Below are positions 10,800 through 22,310 of a stretch of 64,000 bases of DNA, piece by piece (within the stretch, counting starts at the first letter, position 1; every line of letters begins with the position of its first letter). Location: assembly GCA_033961575.1 (NCBI GenBank), contig CM066729.1, positions 95,607,001-95,671,000 on the forward strand, read 5' to 3'. The position numbers and the translations under genes are program-made. The notes below the pieces were generated by a model. The model had not been told where the DNA came from and ran no database searches. It saw nothing but the letters and a program-made list of their open reading frames with translations. The DNA is from Aselliscus stoliczkanus. Lineage: Eukaryota > Chordata > Mammalia > Chiroptera > Hipposideridae.

Positions 10800-11030
10800 A
10801 ATTGGATTTCTTCCCAGTTGCCTGTTTTCCAAACACCATTTAATAACCAATTCATTCCTTCTACATTGGCTGGTGGATTATCATTACTTTCATGTACTGT
10901 TATGTACTTTGATCTATCACATTGCCTATTATTTTCTATGTTATTCAGTCTGGAATTTGTGTATGTATGCTGGTGCCACATTATTTAATTCATTATGACT
11001 CTATTATAAATTTTACTATAGGAAAACAGA
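10800..11030 (-). mobile_element. Old L1 fragment
   Basis: Plus-strand text such as 'gttttccaaacaccattta', 'ctttgatctatcacattg' and 'atgctggtgccacatt' is the reverse complement of a diverged L1 segment. Confidence 0.5.
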
Positions 11031-11739
11031 AGTTTACTTCTCCCTTTCCTTGATAAGTAGTTTTAAACACAACTCTCTTGGTTCTTTCCAGCTTTTTTCA
11101 GATACTGTCTCCTGGTCACCAGCACTTGCCCTTTAGAGAACATTTTGAGATGAAATATATTTGATCATCAAAAGCTTTCTCATGGGACTTCTTCTGACTT
11201 GACCTCAAAGGTCTCTCAGGAAAATAAAATTATTTTCAATACTTGCAGACACTTTATAATTCCTATCCCATGGAAGAGTTTTATAAAAACTCCTAAGCCA
11301 GCACAACACACTGAACGGATGTGTTTCCTTACTGTCATTTGCTTCAATTGGATTGAATTTTGTTCATTTGTTTACCTTCCCTCCCTTCTTTTTTTTCCCC
11401 ACTTTCATCTCCAATTTTTCTCTTTCTGGTTGCTTTGAAACCCAATTAATCAGATTTTATTTTCACACCAATATTCTCTTTATGTTAAAGTTACCAATGA
11501 ACTCTAATTTACTTAGTCCAATGTTATTTCTCAGTTCTCATCTTATTTAAGCTAGAAACTATTTTTCCTTGAAGTGTTTTCTCCTTGGCTTCTCCGACAT
11601 CTACTGTGCCTGGTATTCCTGTCAATATGCTGCCCACCACCAATTTTCCTGGTTTTGTTTTTTGCTTTTCCTTATTGTCTGAATTCTCAATATAAGAATA
11701 CCTTGATCTTGGCTCTTGGCTCTCCATTATTTCTCTGAC

Positions 11740-12235
11740 CTCAACTCCTAATACTGTCTCCCTTATTCCCCCAATCAAGCTACACTGGTGGCCTTGGTAT
11801 TTCTAGAAATGGCAGACATGCTGTTGCATCAAGACCTATGCAATTTCTCTTTTATCTGCTGGAATACTCTTCTCATATGTCCTCAGGGTGCACTCTATCA
11901 CTTCCTTCTGAAGGGAAGACTCAAGGTCACCTTCTCAGTATCGACTTTTCTAATGAACTTGTTCACAGTATAATACATATGCACCCTTTCCCACCCACTT
12001 CAGTTCATATCCTCTTTTCTGGATTATTTCTTCTCTTCAGAGCTTACCATCATCTCGAAACATACACATACCTTATTGTTTATCTGCCCCACTAAAATAT
12101 AAAAATCTCATGACCCATACGTTCTTGTATTTGATTCAATATAGCATATCCAGCACTTGGGAAAAGGTTCATGGCTCTAATTAAGTATTCACTATATATT
12201 TATTTAATAAATTAATGAATAATTTTCTCATTGTC
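11740..12235 (+). mobile_element. L2 LINE 3' end
   Basis: Follows L2 order: ctctgacctcaactcctaat, 'tgctggaatactcttctc', 'cttattgtttatctgcccc', 'cactaaaatataaaaatc', 'catatccagcacttggg', 'taattaagtattcac' and a final taataaattaatgaat. The upstream text from about 11560 may also be L2 but is more diverged. Confidence 0.5.
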
Positions 12236-12280
12236 TGTCATTAAGTATATTCAATTTCTTTTACATCATATGTTTTGTTG

Positions 12281-12813
12281 TGTCCCGCATGACAGAGAAG
12301 TGGGAATGGAGAAGGGATGGCGAAAAGTGAAGAAAGAGAGACAAAAAAATAAGAGAAAAACATGCAGTTTGGGGCCAGGGGACTTCAGTCTAGTGGACTG
12401 AGAGCCCTGAATCAGGCCTGACTGCTCCTTTTATTGTCTTACAAATAAACAAAGATCAATGTAGCTTCTGAGGTCTCTAAGTCTCACACCCAAGAATTAC
12501 TCTCCTGACCTCATTTCCCATGCTTGCAAACTGTCATTACCTGAAGGCATTATCATGCACCTCTTAAGAGACAGAACTTCCTCTGCAGGGGAATACTGAT
12601 AAGAATGCACAAAAGACAGATATTATCATATCAATAGGCCATTTCACATGCAGGCTGCCAGAAACTGAAGCAAGGGGTTTACGCCCCTTCTTCCTCTATG
12701 TGAATCCTCCCATGGCTTCCCATGGCTGGGCCTGGCTTAGGTTGCCCCTCCCTTGAGGATCTTACTCGTCATTGGCTAAACAACGGACCATCTTTTGGCA
12801 CCAAGCGGGGACA
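12281..12813 (-). mobile_element. Class II (ERV2-like) solo LTR, no visible TSD
   Basis: On the minus strand it starts TGTCCCCGCTTGG and ends GCGGGACA, and the plus-strand ends tgtccc and gggaca are inverted. An AATAAA signal (complement, near 12432-12438) is followed by a U5 rich in TTTTGTCTCTCTTTC, as in IAP-type LTRs. The flanks (ttttgttg and catacagt) do not match, so the 6-bp duplication has decayed, the ends are slightly off, or the LTR arose by recombination between loci. About 533 bp with no internal viral sequence. Confidence 0.5.
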
Positions 12814-12959
12814 CATACAGTAAACAGAATATTGAAGTTATGATCTGTCTTTATGGAAAGGTGCATGAGGGCAGACAGGCAGGCAGTATGATGACAATGT
12901 TTAAATTTACACTACTTACAATTTTGTGCTTTATCCCTTTAATTTAGCTTTACAGTTTG

Positions 12960-13407
12960 TCTTTAGTTTAGTTTTGTAGTCTGCACATTTCTATGGAATT
13001 TATTTTATGTTTTTTCCAGGTCATTGATAAATTATCTTCTTTTTTTTTTCCCTGATTTTGTTTATTTGTGTCTTTTCTCATTTTTCTTTAGTGAGTCTAG
13101 CCAGGGTTTGTCTATTTTATTACTGTTTTGAAAGAACCAGCTCTTTTTTGCATTAATATTTTATTATCTTTTCATTCTCTGTTTCACTTATTGCTGCTCT
13201 AGTTTTTATTATTCCCTTCCTTCGTGTAACTGGGTTTCATTTGTACTTCTTTTTTTTTTCTAGTTTTCAATATGTAATGTTAGGTTGTCTATTTGGGATT
13301 TTTCTTGTTTCTTGAAATAAGCCTGTAATGATATAAATTTCCTTCTTACTACTGCTTTTGCAACATCCCAATAATTTTCATAGGATGTATTTTATGTTTC
13401 ATTTATT
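12960..13407 (-). mobile_element. L1 ORF2 fragment (reverse), part 1
   Basis: The plus strand is the reverse complement of an L1 ORF2 segment around the end of the endonuclease domain: 'aaagaaccagctctttt', 'tgtctatttgggattttt' and 'gatataaatttccttct'. The frame is broken. The element is split by the SINE at 13422-13854 and resumes at 13869. Confidence 0.5.
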
Positions 13408-13421
13408 TGTATGTATCTTTT

Positions 13422-13854
13422 TTTTTTTTTTAAAGATTTTTTTTTTTTTATTGGGGAATTGGTGGAGGCGAACAGCATTGGGGAATCGGGGAAGGGGAAC
13501 AGACAAGTTGCTGTCTTTTTGTTCTTCAGTCTAGTTGCGGAGGATGTTGCTTCACTGTTGGTATCCTCATTGCGCTCTTCCCAGACGAGGCAGATCGGTC
13601 GCTGGCCTCTGGATGTCACTCACCGCGGCTACTGACAGCTCACGCTTGGCTGCCAGCCGCTCACGCTGGCTGCGGGCCACTCACTGTAGCCTATGGCAGC
13701 AGCCCACACCATCACCGGGGCTCGCACAGCCCAGCTCCAGGTGGAGCTGTTGTTAGCTGTAGAGGGCAGTGTCACTGGCCCTCATGTGTGATCCGAACCG
13801 GGGCCACTGGCATCCTAAAACCAGCGCTTAACCAATGCACCACTCGGCTGGCCC
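13422..13854 (-). mobile_element. tRNA-derived SINE, full-length long form
   Basis: The minus-strand head has a box A-like segment, the anticodon-arm hairpin and a B box (GGTTCGGATC). A GC-rich body of about 300 bp follows, with several diverged repeats of GTGAGTGGC and GCTGGCAGCC. The end is AACTTGTCTGTTCCCCTTCC then CCCCAATAAA and a poly(A) run (T run on the plus strand, 13423-13449). The TSD tgtatgtatctttt lies at 13408-13421 and 13855-13868. It sits inside the L1 ORF2 fragment, so it is younger than that L1. Confidence 0.5.
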
Positions 13855-13868
13855 TGTATGTATCTTTT

Positions 13869-14125
13869 GATCTCTCCTTTTATTTCTTCTTTGACTTAGT
13901 CATTCTTTAGTAGCATATTGTTTAATCTCCAAATATTTGTGATTTTTCCTTCTTTCTTTTTGAAGTTGATCTGTTATTTCAGAATTTTGTGGTCAGAAAA
14001 TATGCTTTGTATGATTTCAATCTTAAATTTGCTGAGGCTGGTTTTGTGTCCTGTAGAATGTTCCATGTGCACTAGCAAAGAATTTATAGTCTGGTGTTCT
14101 AGGATCAAGTTCTATAGACCAAATG
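13869..14125 (-). mobile_element. L1 ORF2 fragment (reverse), part 2
   Basis: Continues part 1 after the SINE. Reverse-complement reading shows 'DPRTPDYKFFAS'-like and 'AHGTF'-like text typical of the L1 endonuclease end, with frame breaks. Confidence 0.5.
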
Positions 14126-14945
14126 GGTGATGGGGTTCTGAGTCCCTGAAATCCCAGTGCTGTCCATGCAGCCAGAAGCAGAGCTGTGCACCTCAACAGC
14201 CGTGGGTGCCTCCCCTGGTATCTATCACAAAAGGTGGAGGTGGGATGGGCTGGGAAAGGTGGCTGGTGTGTTTGTGGCTTTGTTCTCCTCTGTGTAATGG
14301 TGACTGCCAGACCACAGCTGCCTTGCCTCTCTAGCTCCTTCCTAGTTACTAGAATTAGCTGTAGTGTGTGTCTGCTACTCAGGAAGTGTCTCTCCAGTTC
14401 TCAGCGCTGTAGATATTCTGCTCTTTAATCTGACACTGCTACCATTCTTTCTAGGGTCTTCTGCTAATACTGGGAGGGTGTGGGAGAGGTGAGCTCTGAG
14501 ATGGTGGGGGAGGCAGTCAGGATCCTTGGCTTTGTTTTCTGTCTGGCACTGAGGGCTATTAGATCAGAGTTGTCTCACTTCTTGGTCTTTGCCCTGAGGT
14601 CACTGCCCCAATCACTGGATTCAGCCATATTACGTGCTGTTCCTCAGGCAGGATTGCTGAGGCCACAGAAAGTGCACCTAAAATCTCAATCCTACAGTGT
14701 CCTGGGACTGCAATGAACTCTGGGCTGCATACCATGGCCCTGTCTCTTTACTTCTCCCCCTCCTCCTCCCCTGTTCACCCCGATTTGCCCACATTCAGAT
14801 GTTTTGTTTCGTGGAGCTCTCAGGTGTGTTTCTGTGTTGCATCAGGAATTTTTTGTTGAATTATAGCTGTTCAACTTGTGTAAGTTCAAGGGGAGAGATC
14901 AAGGAGCATCCCTCATGCTGCCATGTTTCTGATGTCACTACATTG
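14126..14945 (-). mobile_element. L1 5'UTR-like segment joined to ORF2
   Basis: GC-richer than its surroundings. On the minus strand it begins with GTGACATCAGAAACATGGCA and continues 'GGGATGCTCCTTGATCTC', much like the 5' end of mammalian L1s. It runs straight into ORF2 text at 14125 with no ORF1 or N-terminal endonuclease between. Either an L1 with a large internal deletion or two separate insertions. Open frames here (14186-15002) are not supported as genes. Confidence 0.5.
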
Positions 14946-14987
14946 CTTTCTTTTCTTTATGTTTATACTTCAAGAATGAGAAATTTT

Positions 14988-15097
14988 GGACCAGTGTGGT
15001 AGTTGGGCTCTGGCTTGGGAGGCCAGCGGCCCTGGTTCGGGTCCCACATACGAGGGCCAGTGACGCTGACCTCAAAAAAAAAAAAAAAAAAAAAAAA
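14988..15097 (+). mobile_element. tRNA-derived SINE, short form
   Basis: Tail of about 26 A (15073-15098 area). TSD agaatgagaaatttt at 14973-14987 and 15098-15112. The box A region is degraded but the ctggcttgggaggccag arm is recognisable. Confidence 0.5.
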
Positions 15098-15112
15098 AGA
15101 ATGAGAAATTTT

Positions 15113-16195
15113 TAAAATCCAAATCAATATGTGATAAAAAACTAGGTTTGTAAACTTGCCTTGACTTCATATTTATTTAAGTCTTGTGATGTCTTTTCTC
15201 TCAAATACACAACTGGAGAGCACATATATGATAACTAAGTAGTTAACATTGTCTAGTATAATTTATTACATGTTCTGCTTAACTGAAATGGAAACTTCTC
15301 TTAAGCCTTTGTCTTATTTTCTGAAGCTCTAATCTGAGGCATAATTTTGAAAATGAACCATACTTATAATGTATTCCTTCCAGTGGTATACCTCAGTGTA
15401 TATCAGTCAGTTTACATATTAGTAAGCTGTCTTTCAAAGTATCAATACCTACCTAATTCATCAGAATCTGCATTTCCCTGGCTTTTTCTTACTGGAAGTT
15501 AACAGATTTTGGAGAAGGGGTTATACATTCAGGTCCTATAATAAAATAATAATAAAAGCAGTTTTTAAATATAAAGAAGGCTATTCTGTATCTTGAAACA
15601 GTCAGGAAGAAGGTAAACTTCTTCTGCATCTTGGAGGCTAGAATGTGTTCAATATATTTCTCATATAAGTCTCATAATTTTTATTGTTATAACATGAATG
15701 TTTTAGATTCTGATGACTGGTTGATGTTAGTGTAAGGTTGCAGTGCTACTATGCATAAGTAGTATTTTCAATGCTTTCCCTTTAATTTTTGTGGTGAGCT
15801 CTATAACACTATACTGGTCAGGAGTCTGTTATTACATATCATTTTAACTGCAAATCTTTGACATGAATTGAGAAATGTTTTATTTTTTATTATCAGAAAT
15901 GTTGAAAATAATATTTAAGCAGAGAAAACAGTATATGAGCACCAGTTCAAATTAGTAGTGGAGACTCTTTACCATAATAAAAGTTGTACTAAATCCACCA
16001 TGGTCTTCTATAGGGAAAATATTGACAAAGAAAGAATACACAACTGAAAGATAACCTATATTTAAATCTCCATCGGACAAATCTATAAAGTACAATCATG
16101 AAAACAAGTTTTCTAAACAAGGTTTCTACAACTGTAAAAGAGGAAAATACTACTTTATGGGATGATAGTGAGATTGAAATGAGACAAAAATATAA
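15113..16195. other. AT-rich DNA, no recognised feature
   Basis: Nothing that I can assign to a gene or repeat family. Confidence 0.5.
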
Positions 16196-16199
16196 GAGC

Positions 16200-16735
16200 T
16201 TTTATTGAAGTATATGTTATTGACAAACAACAAAGTGGACATATTGAAAGTTAACAACTTGATAAGTTTTGAAATATGTATATACCTATAAAACCATCAC
16301 CACTATCATGAAAGTGAATCTATAGGACAACCCCAAAATTTTCCTTGTTCCTCTCTGTTGTCTTTCAATTCTGTACCTCTTCACTGTACTCTGGGCTACC
16401 ACTGATCTGCCTTTAATTACTATTAGTTATTTTGTGTCACTAGATTCATTTATATTTTCTAACATTTTTATAGAAATAAAATTATGCAGTATACATGCAT
16501 TTTTGTCTGACTTTTTAAACTCAGCGTAGCTATTTTGACATTAACTTGTAGTGTGTACAATAGTTCATTTATTTTTATTTCTAAGTTGCATTCCATTTTT
16601 GGGATATACAACATTTTATTTATTTATACACACCTGATGGTGGACATTTGGATTGTTTCTAATTTTGGGTTATTACAAAAAGAGCTGCTAAGGACATTCA
16701 TGTATAAGTCCTGTATGGGAGAATGATTTTCTTTA
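16200..16735 (-). mobile_element. Old L1 (L1M) 3' region
   Basis: Reverse-complement L1 text: tttgaaatatgtatatacct, 'accatcaccactatcatg', 'tggacatttggattgttt' and 'ggacattcatgtataagtc'. Heavily mutated. Confidence 0.5.
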
Positions 16736-16739
16736 TCAG

Positions 16740-19700
16740 TAAAAGGAAATTATGTATTTAGCTTTTTAAGAATTAAGACAATTTATGTGAAAGTCCACAG
16801 GATATTTTAAAGTGTAACCTTAATGTATGTTGTTGTGTTTATAAATATACTTATTTTGGCTGGTTATTAATGGTATGGCTAAAACCATTATATTCAAAAT
16901 TAAGAAGAAGTAAATAATTAAATCAAAGTGAGCGTATTATAGTGCATGATTCTCAAAAACCTTGGCCAAGACTTGATAGACTGATAAAAAATGGATGTTA
17001 GATACTCAACTAAGAAGAACATTTTTATATAAGTGTCAGCAAATTGTGAATAAGTATATGGATATATATTCAGTGATTAAACTTATCCAGGTAGTGTCAT
17101 ACATAAGAAAGATAATTTTGTTTATCATAAGAATATATAGACTTCATTATCTTAAACTATTGCTCAGTCTTTCCAGGACACCATTGAAGATTTATACATA
17201 AATTAATTTATGTCTGAAATAGAAAATTCAGTATTAGTTCATTTCCTCTTTAACATATAGAATTAAATTAAAGAAATAAACTGAATTTCTTAGAAAAATC
17301 ATGATTAATTAAAACATTTAAATATAAACATGAAAGCAAGGTGAAAAAGTCACCTTGAGGCCAGACAGTGGTCTTGAATCTATGTATACAATCACTTGTT
17401 TTGCTTGGTTACTTGCATTCTTCTTAGGTTAGATCCCAGTGGATAAGAAATTAGAAATATGATTGTTATGACTGCCAAAAAAAAAAATCATAAAAATAAA
17501 ATTAAAGGGAAACTTTATAAAGACAGTGAAGAAATCATCAAATCACTTGCTGTATGAGCACATTCAGAATAGCAGCAATAACTATTGCTATTCCTAACAA
17601 TCTTGCCTACTTTAAAATGATTATCTGAAGTAATTACTTAAGAGTTTGTTAAATTTTATTTTTAAAAGAATGAATCATTTGATCTATACCTTTAATCATG
17701 TACATTATAAAATTTAAAATATTCTGATTGGATAACAGGCTTTCACTATCTTTTTTTTTTAAAAAAAGACATTTTGCTGCTTATTTGTTGATGATACCAG
17801 GTAAAGGAGAGATTAGGCTAACATTTCAGAGAAAAATCCAAATGAATCAAATAAAATGAAAGGGAAAATATAGTGATAATGAATAGCAAGAAACAATCAA
17901 TGCCAACCACTGCACTTCAGTGACCCATTGAGGACCAAAATGTTAACTTCCTTAAGGACATTTAGTGCATTAATAGCAAAATGTTGATATACTAACAGAG
18001 AGTTTTGTGCCTGTTCATCCATTTATTCATTCTTAGTTTGGGACCATCACCACCTTTAACATCATCTAACCAGATTCTCATGAAAACCCTGTAATACCTT
18101 TCAAATGAAGACCTTTTGATTTACCATCTGTTTTTTAGTTACTCAAACATAACACTTTTAACATTCAAATTTTCTATTAAGAGATTTTGAATCTTTTTCC
18201 ATTCAACCTTCTCTATTAACTTATTGTCCTACTATAGATAAGAGTGTTGCTAATTAAGGATCACAGCCCAGTCTGTCAATAGATATGGTATCCTAACCTC
18301 AATCCAAAATCACTGATGGAAGACTTAACTCCTATGAGGCTTACTGCTTGGTTGTGGTCCTGGCTGTGCACATGGGATCTTGTTCAGAGGACTTCCAGAT
18401 GTGGTCTCCCAAGTTTGTGAGTGATGCAAGAGATAGAATGAATGGGAATAGAAAGTAAGGGCCTGCTATTGGAAAAGGTCTGAGCTTGACTGCTAAAAAA
18501 TATCCATATTTGTTGTGTGATTCTGTTTTTCTTTGTAAAATTTACCTGTACCATGAATTTGTCATATGTAAAATAAGGATTGTCATACATTTTTCCCAGT
18601 GTTGTTTGGATGATACTCTGTGACCTTGTAAACAGTCTAGAAGAGGCATAATAAAATAAATAATAACAGTTCCCTTTATTTTCTTCTTCAGCATAACCTC
18701 TTCTTTCACATTAAATTCCTATTCTGAGCAAAAATCAGTAAGTTCTTTCCATCTTGTTTTTTTTTTTCTTCATTTCAAAAGATTATTTTAAAAGACTTCC
18801 ATTCTTAACATGATCATATCTTTAAATAATTAATTTTCACTTTTAATATTTTACAATAGTGCATGGGTTCCTAGGATGTTTTAGTGGTCTAGGACTGAAA
18901 GAGCATATTTCTGATTGAAAAGTGGGATTAAGACAGATTCTTCTGCTTTAAAAGAGTTAACTTTGGTATAGCAATTTTTTCCCTTTCCAAATGGTAGGGA
19001 ATTTTTTCAATATTTCAAGTCTTGTTTCTGGATATTGTGTAATGGTTTAGAATATTATTTTTAAATATTTGATAACTTTATGAACATTAAAAATAGTGGT
19101 TAAATTTCATATTATTGTAATCAGTTATGATATTTCTAATAGGTTACTTATATTTTTTATATTATGTGAACATTATAAGCAATAGAAATAGTACAATAGG
19201 ATTATATCTCCACATTATTTTAATAGCATAAGACAAATAATTTGATATAAATTAATATTATGTAGTGCCTTTCATTTGTTGTCATTCTATTTCATGCAGC
19301 ATCATATTTGATTATGAAAACTTTCTCCTTGATATATTTGTCAATGGGAAAATATTTTAACCCCATAAACACTGAGCAATTTATAAGAAATTGATAAAGT
19401 AAAAGTTTGTTGTCATTTAACTACACTAAGACAAAAACACACCTATTTTTACAAACTATTAAAACATCAGAGTTAAACTACAGTCATTTTAAACTCAAGG
19501 TGTAAACTTTCTCTGATTATTTTAGGTGATTCATTTACAATAACACAATATTGAACCTCCAGCCTCATATTTTTACTGTCTGTATGAGTATACTCCAGTA
19601 GCAATTTACTTTGTTAATAACCTTGAGTGAAGATTAACGTCCTAACTTTAAGATTTAGAATAGAAATCTCTAAAAGATACTGAAGCACTCTTTAGCCTTG

Positions 19701-19770
19701 AACATATAATACACCTTCTCTCTGGAGTCTTCAATTTTGATCCTACATTATGATAATTAACCATTCTGGT
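16740..19770. other. AT-rich DNA, no recognised feature
   Basis: Three kilobases with no gene-like frame above about 70 codons and no repeat family recognised. May hold diverged repeats that only a profile search would find. Confidence 0.5.
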
Positions 19771-19774
19771 AGTG

Positions 19775-20420
19775 TTATAGGAAAAGAGGGTCCTTGGCTT
19801 CATGTAGGAAAGAATTCAAATGTGAACCAATATAGAGTTTAAAGTAAAAGCAAGTTCACTTCGCAGAGTGTAAGTAAGAAAAGGAAGGTCACCTCTTAGA
19901 CAGAGTGGTGGTCTCTAATTGCTAGTGAAAGTGAGGCTCCACTCTCTCCATCCCCTGGGTTGGGGTTTATGTTTCCATGAAAAATTTATTGGTATGGGGG
20001 AAGGAGGATAGAAGAACAATGGTAAGTTTATCTTTTCTTTTTTTTTTTTTTTTTTTTTTTGAGGGCAGTGTCACTGGCCCTCACATATGGGACCCGAACC
20101 AGGGCTGCTGGCTTCCCAAGCCAGCGCTTAACCATCACGCCACTCGGCCGGCCCGGTAAGTTTATCTTTAACTTCTGTAAGATGCGGGAAGAATGGGGGT
20201 CAGTTTGTTTTTAACTCTTATAAAGCACAGCCTGTTTTTTTTGTTTTTTTTTTTTATTTAGCCATGGGTTTAGCTACAGGAATGATCATAATGGGCTCTT
20301 TAGTATTTTGATAGTTTGCTTTGTGTGATTGATTAAGGTCTGTCTGAGTTTTGTGTATTGGAGCACATAGGCAGCAGGCTTGGAATCCAACCTCCCAATT
20401 TCTTCTGTGAAAACAGTCCT
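19775..20420 (-). mobile_element. Possible old LTR, interrupted by a SINE
   Basis: Text such as 'gggtccttggcttcatg' and 'aaagaattcaaatgtgaacc' recalls class I LTRs read in reverse. No clear ends or signals. Low confidence. Confidence 0.5.
20036..20154 (-). mobile_element. tRNA-derived SINE, short form
   Basis: Well-preserved head with the gctggcttcccaagccagc arm and a T-run tail on the left. TSD ggtaagtttatcttt at 20021-20035 and 20155-20169. Confidence 0.5.
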
Positions 20421-20439
20421 CATGCCCCTTTCCTATGTT

Positions 20440-20518
20440 AGTAGTTGCAATTGGTGTTCCACTATCAAGGAAGCAGGTTATCCTATGTCAATAGAGAAAT
20501 AATGCATACAAAGTGCAG

Positions 20519-20572
<54 letters not shown>

Positions 20573-20688
20573 AGGAGAGAGGAGAGAGATTTTAATGAAT
20601 GGCTCACATGATTATGGAGGATGGAAGGTCCAACTCTGGATGTAGGCTGGCAGGCTAGAGACTCAGGGAAGAGTTGACATTGCAGCTT
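20440..20688. mobile_element. Old interspersed repeat, left part, with (AG)n
   Basis: The blocks 'ggctcacatgattatggag', 'gctggcaggctagagactca' and 'gggaagagttgacattgcag' match a common mammalian repeat (probably an L1M 3' region). The element is split by the ERV2-like LTR at 20695 and resumes at 21738. Confidence 0.5.
20521..20588. repeat. (GA)n microsatellite
   Basis: About 24 GA units with imperfect purine sequence at the right. All purine on the plus strand, so triplex-prone in principle. Confidence 0.5.
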
Positions 20689-20694
20689 GAGTCT

Positions 20695-21737
20695 TGCGGG
20701 GGACCAGCCTCCGCAGTCTAGGGTTTCCCTCAGGTGGAGACAGCGTCGGCGGGGGAAGAACAGAAAGAAGGGAGATAGTGGAGACACCAGGGGAGTTTCA
20801 AAGAAGAAGTGTCACACTTTATTGCCAGAGCATGTTCTTTTTATAGGGATTCTTGACCATTACCTCAATCACTTGAGTTTGGTGGTTTCTAGTTCCCAGG
20901 ATTTACTCAGTCTTTACTTCCCTGTAATTGTTCTCTCCAGGGTACACTGGCCTATTCTGTGTTAAGGATTCACCTATCTCTATATATCTTCTAAAGAGTG
21001 ATGACCATGACTACCTAGCCATTATCCCCAATTCCAGCAGCTAGACTCACAGGGCATATACTTGAACTATTATTAATAGACTAGGAGTGACTGTGTTTAG
21101 GGTAAAAGCATCTAAAATCCATTTCTATGTAAATACAATACTTAGTAGCTAAAGGTAGTCTTAAAGATCTTTTGTCCTAGGAGGGCTACATATTTACAAT
21201 AGAGGGTAGCATCTGTTTCTCAGTCAAAGCTTCAGTATCTGTTGCTACAACAAAGCACTAGGCAAAGAATTTAAACAAAGTTGTTAATTAACATACCCCA
21301 AGGTCAGGGAGTGCCTCTTACAGGAACTCTCATGGCCTGAAGACTTTTAATCTTCAAGGAGACTATTCACAGCAGGGCCCTTAGGCAAGTGCATCAGCTT
21401 TTCACAGGCAGGATTTTTGGTGTATGTGCTGTGCCTCAGTTTCCAAGGGGTTTGAGTCCCCAATATCTCAGTTCAGGGGTCCCCTCGGGTTGTAGCCTGT
21501 TTTAGGGAGTTTCCTTCTCTTTAGAAAATCTTGCCCAGTCATTGACTTACACAACCAGCTATCATCAGGGTACCACAGGAACTTGTTACAAATGCAGTGA
21601 ATGTATTGTCTCCTATAGGAGGAAAGGCACATGGGTTCATAGAGGCAGGAGATATTACATGACCAACATAAGGCAGCACTCCAAACATCCAGTGCTAAGC
21701 AGGGCAATGTGACCTTGTCAGATGTTGACTCCCGGCA
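20695..21737 (-). mobile_element. Class II (ERV2-like) solo LTR with 6-bp TSD
   Basis: A 1,043-bp unit with TG and CA ends, flanked by identical hexamers gagtct (20689-20694 and 21738-21743). Removing it joins the two halves of an old repeat cleanly, which confirms both ends. On the minus strand it starts TGCCGGGAGTC and ends CCCCCGCA. It keeps TATAAAAAG (complement 20837-20845) and AATAAA (complement 20818-20823) less than 25 bp apart, the same compact layout as the LTR at 1771-2220. No internal viral sequence, so a solo LTR. It is longer than the other two ERV2-like LTRs here and probably a different subfamily. Confidence 0.5.
20818..20845 (-). promoter_or_regulatory. LTR TATA box and poly(A) signal
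   Basis: TATAAAAAG and CAATAAAG on the minus strand, the U3/R core of the 20695-21737 LTR. Confidence 0.5.
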
Positions 21738-21955
21738 GAGTCTGAAGACTCTTGAGGCAGATTTTCCTCTTCCTGTATTCTGCATTATGGAAATTAATCT
21801 ACTTTACTAAAGTCTACTGATTTAAATGTTAATCTCTTCTTAAAAAATACCTACATAGAAACACCCAACAATAGTTTGACCAAATATCTGAGTACTGTGA
21901 CCTAGCTAAGTTGACTCATCAAATAACCATCACAGAGGCCATGTAAGAGTGCAGC
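21738..21955. mobile_element. Old interspersed repeat, right part
   Basis: Resumes after the LTR: gagtctgaagactcttgagg, 'tctactttactaaagtc', 'tgatttaaatgttaatctc', 'agtttgaccaaatatctgag' and 'aaataaccatcaca'. Confidence 0.5.
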
Positions 21956-22080
21956 AGCGTTGAGTACATTCCCAGGGTGAGTAATTTTCACTCAATTCTA
22001 CTTGGTAGCTCTGAACAAAGCCTACGTCACATTTTATGGGTTATCTCAATCAGGCGACAAGCTGCTGCTAAACATATATA

Positions 22081-22308
22081 CAGAGGGTGCCAAAAAGTGT
22101 ATGCATGTTTTAAGACAGGAAAACTGTATTAAAATTATAATACTCAATATATACTGATAAAAAAAGAAGTCACGTTTGACTTCTGCAATTACAAGAGGTG
22201 CTCAAAGTGATTACCATCAGCATTCAGACACTTCTGATGATGGCGAACTACTGCTTGAGCAAGATTGACCAAAGTGTCCACTTGTATACATTCTTTTTGG
22301 CACCCCGG
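22081..22308 (-). mobile_element. Mariner-type MITE with transposase C-terminal remnant
   Basis: The ends are inverted: cagagggtgccaaaaag on the left and ctttttggcaccccgg on the right, with TA on both sides (22079-22080 and 22309-22310). It is 228 bp long. Read on the minus strand, the interior shows DTLVNLAQAVVRHHQ, then CLNADGNHFEHLL and a stop. NGGHFEHLL-type endings are common at the C-terminus of Tc1/mariner-type transposases. So this is an internally deleted copy whose right arm still includes the last codons of its parent gene. The reading frame is short but intact over about 30 codons. It cannot move without a transposase supplied elsewhere. Confidence 0.5.
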
Positions 22309-22310
22309 TA

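Noticed and set aside
14186..15002. Series of plus-strand frames in GC-richer DNA
   Set aside because: The region reads as an L1 5'UTR in reverse. No start context, splice pattern or homologous domain.
21468..21785. 105-codon minus-strand frame
   Set aside because: Mostly inside the solo LTR and crosses its boundary into the flanking repeat.
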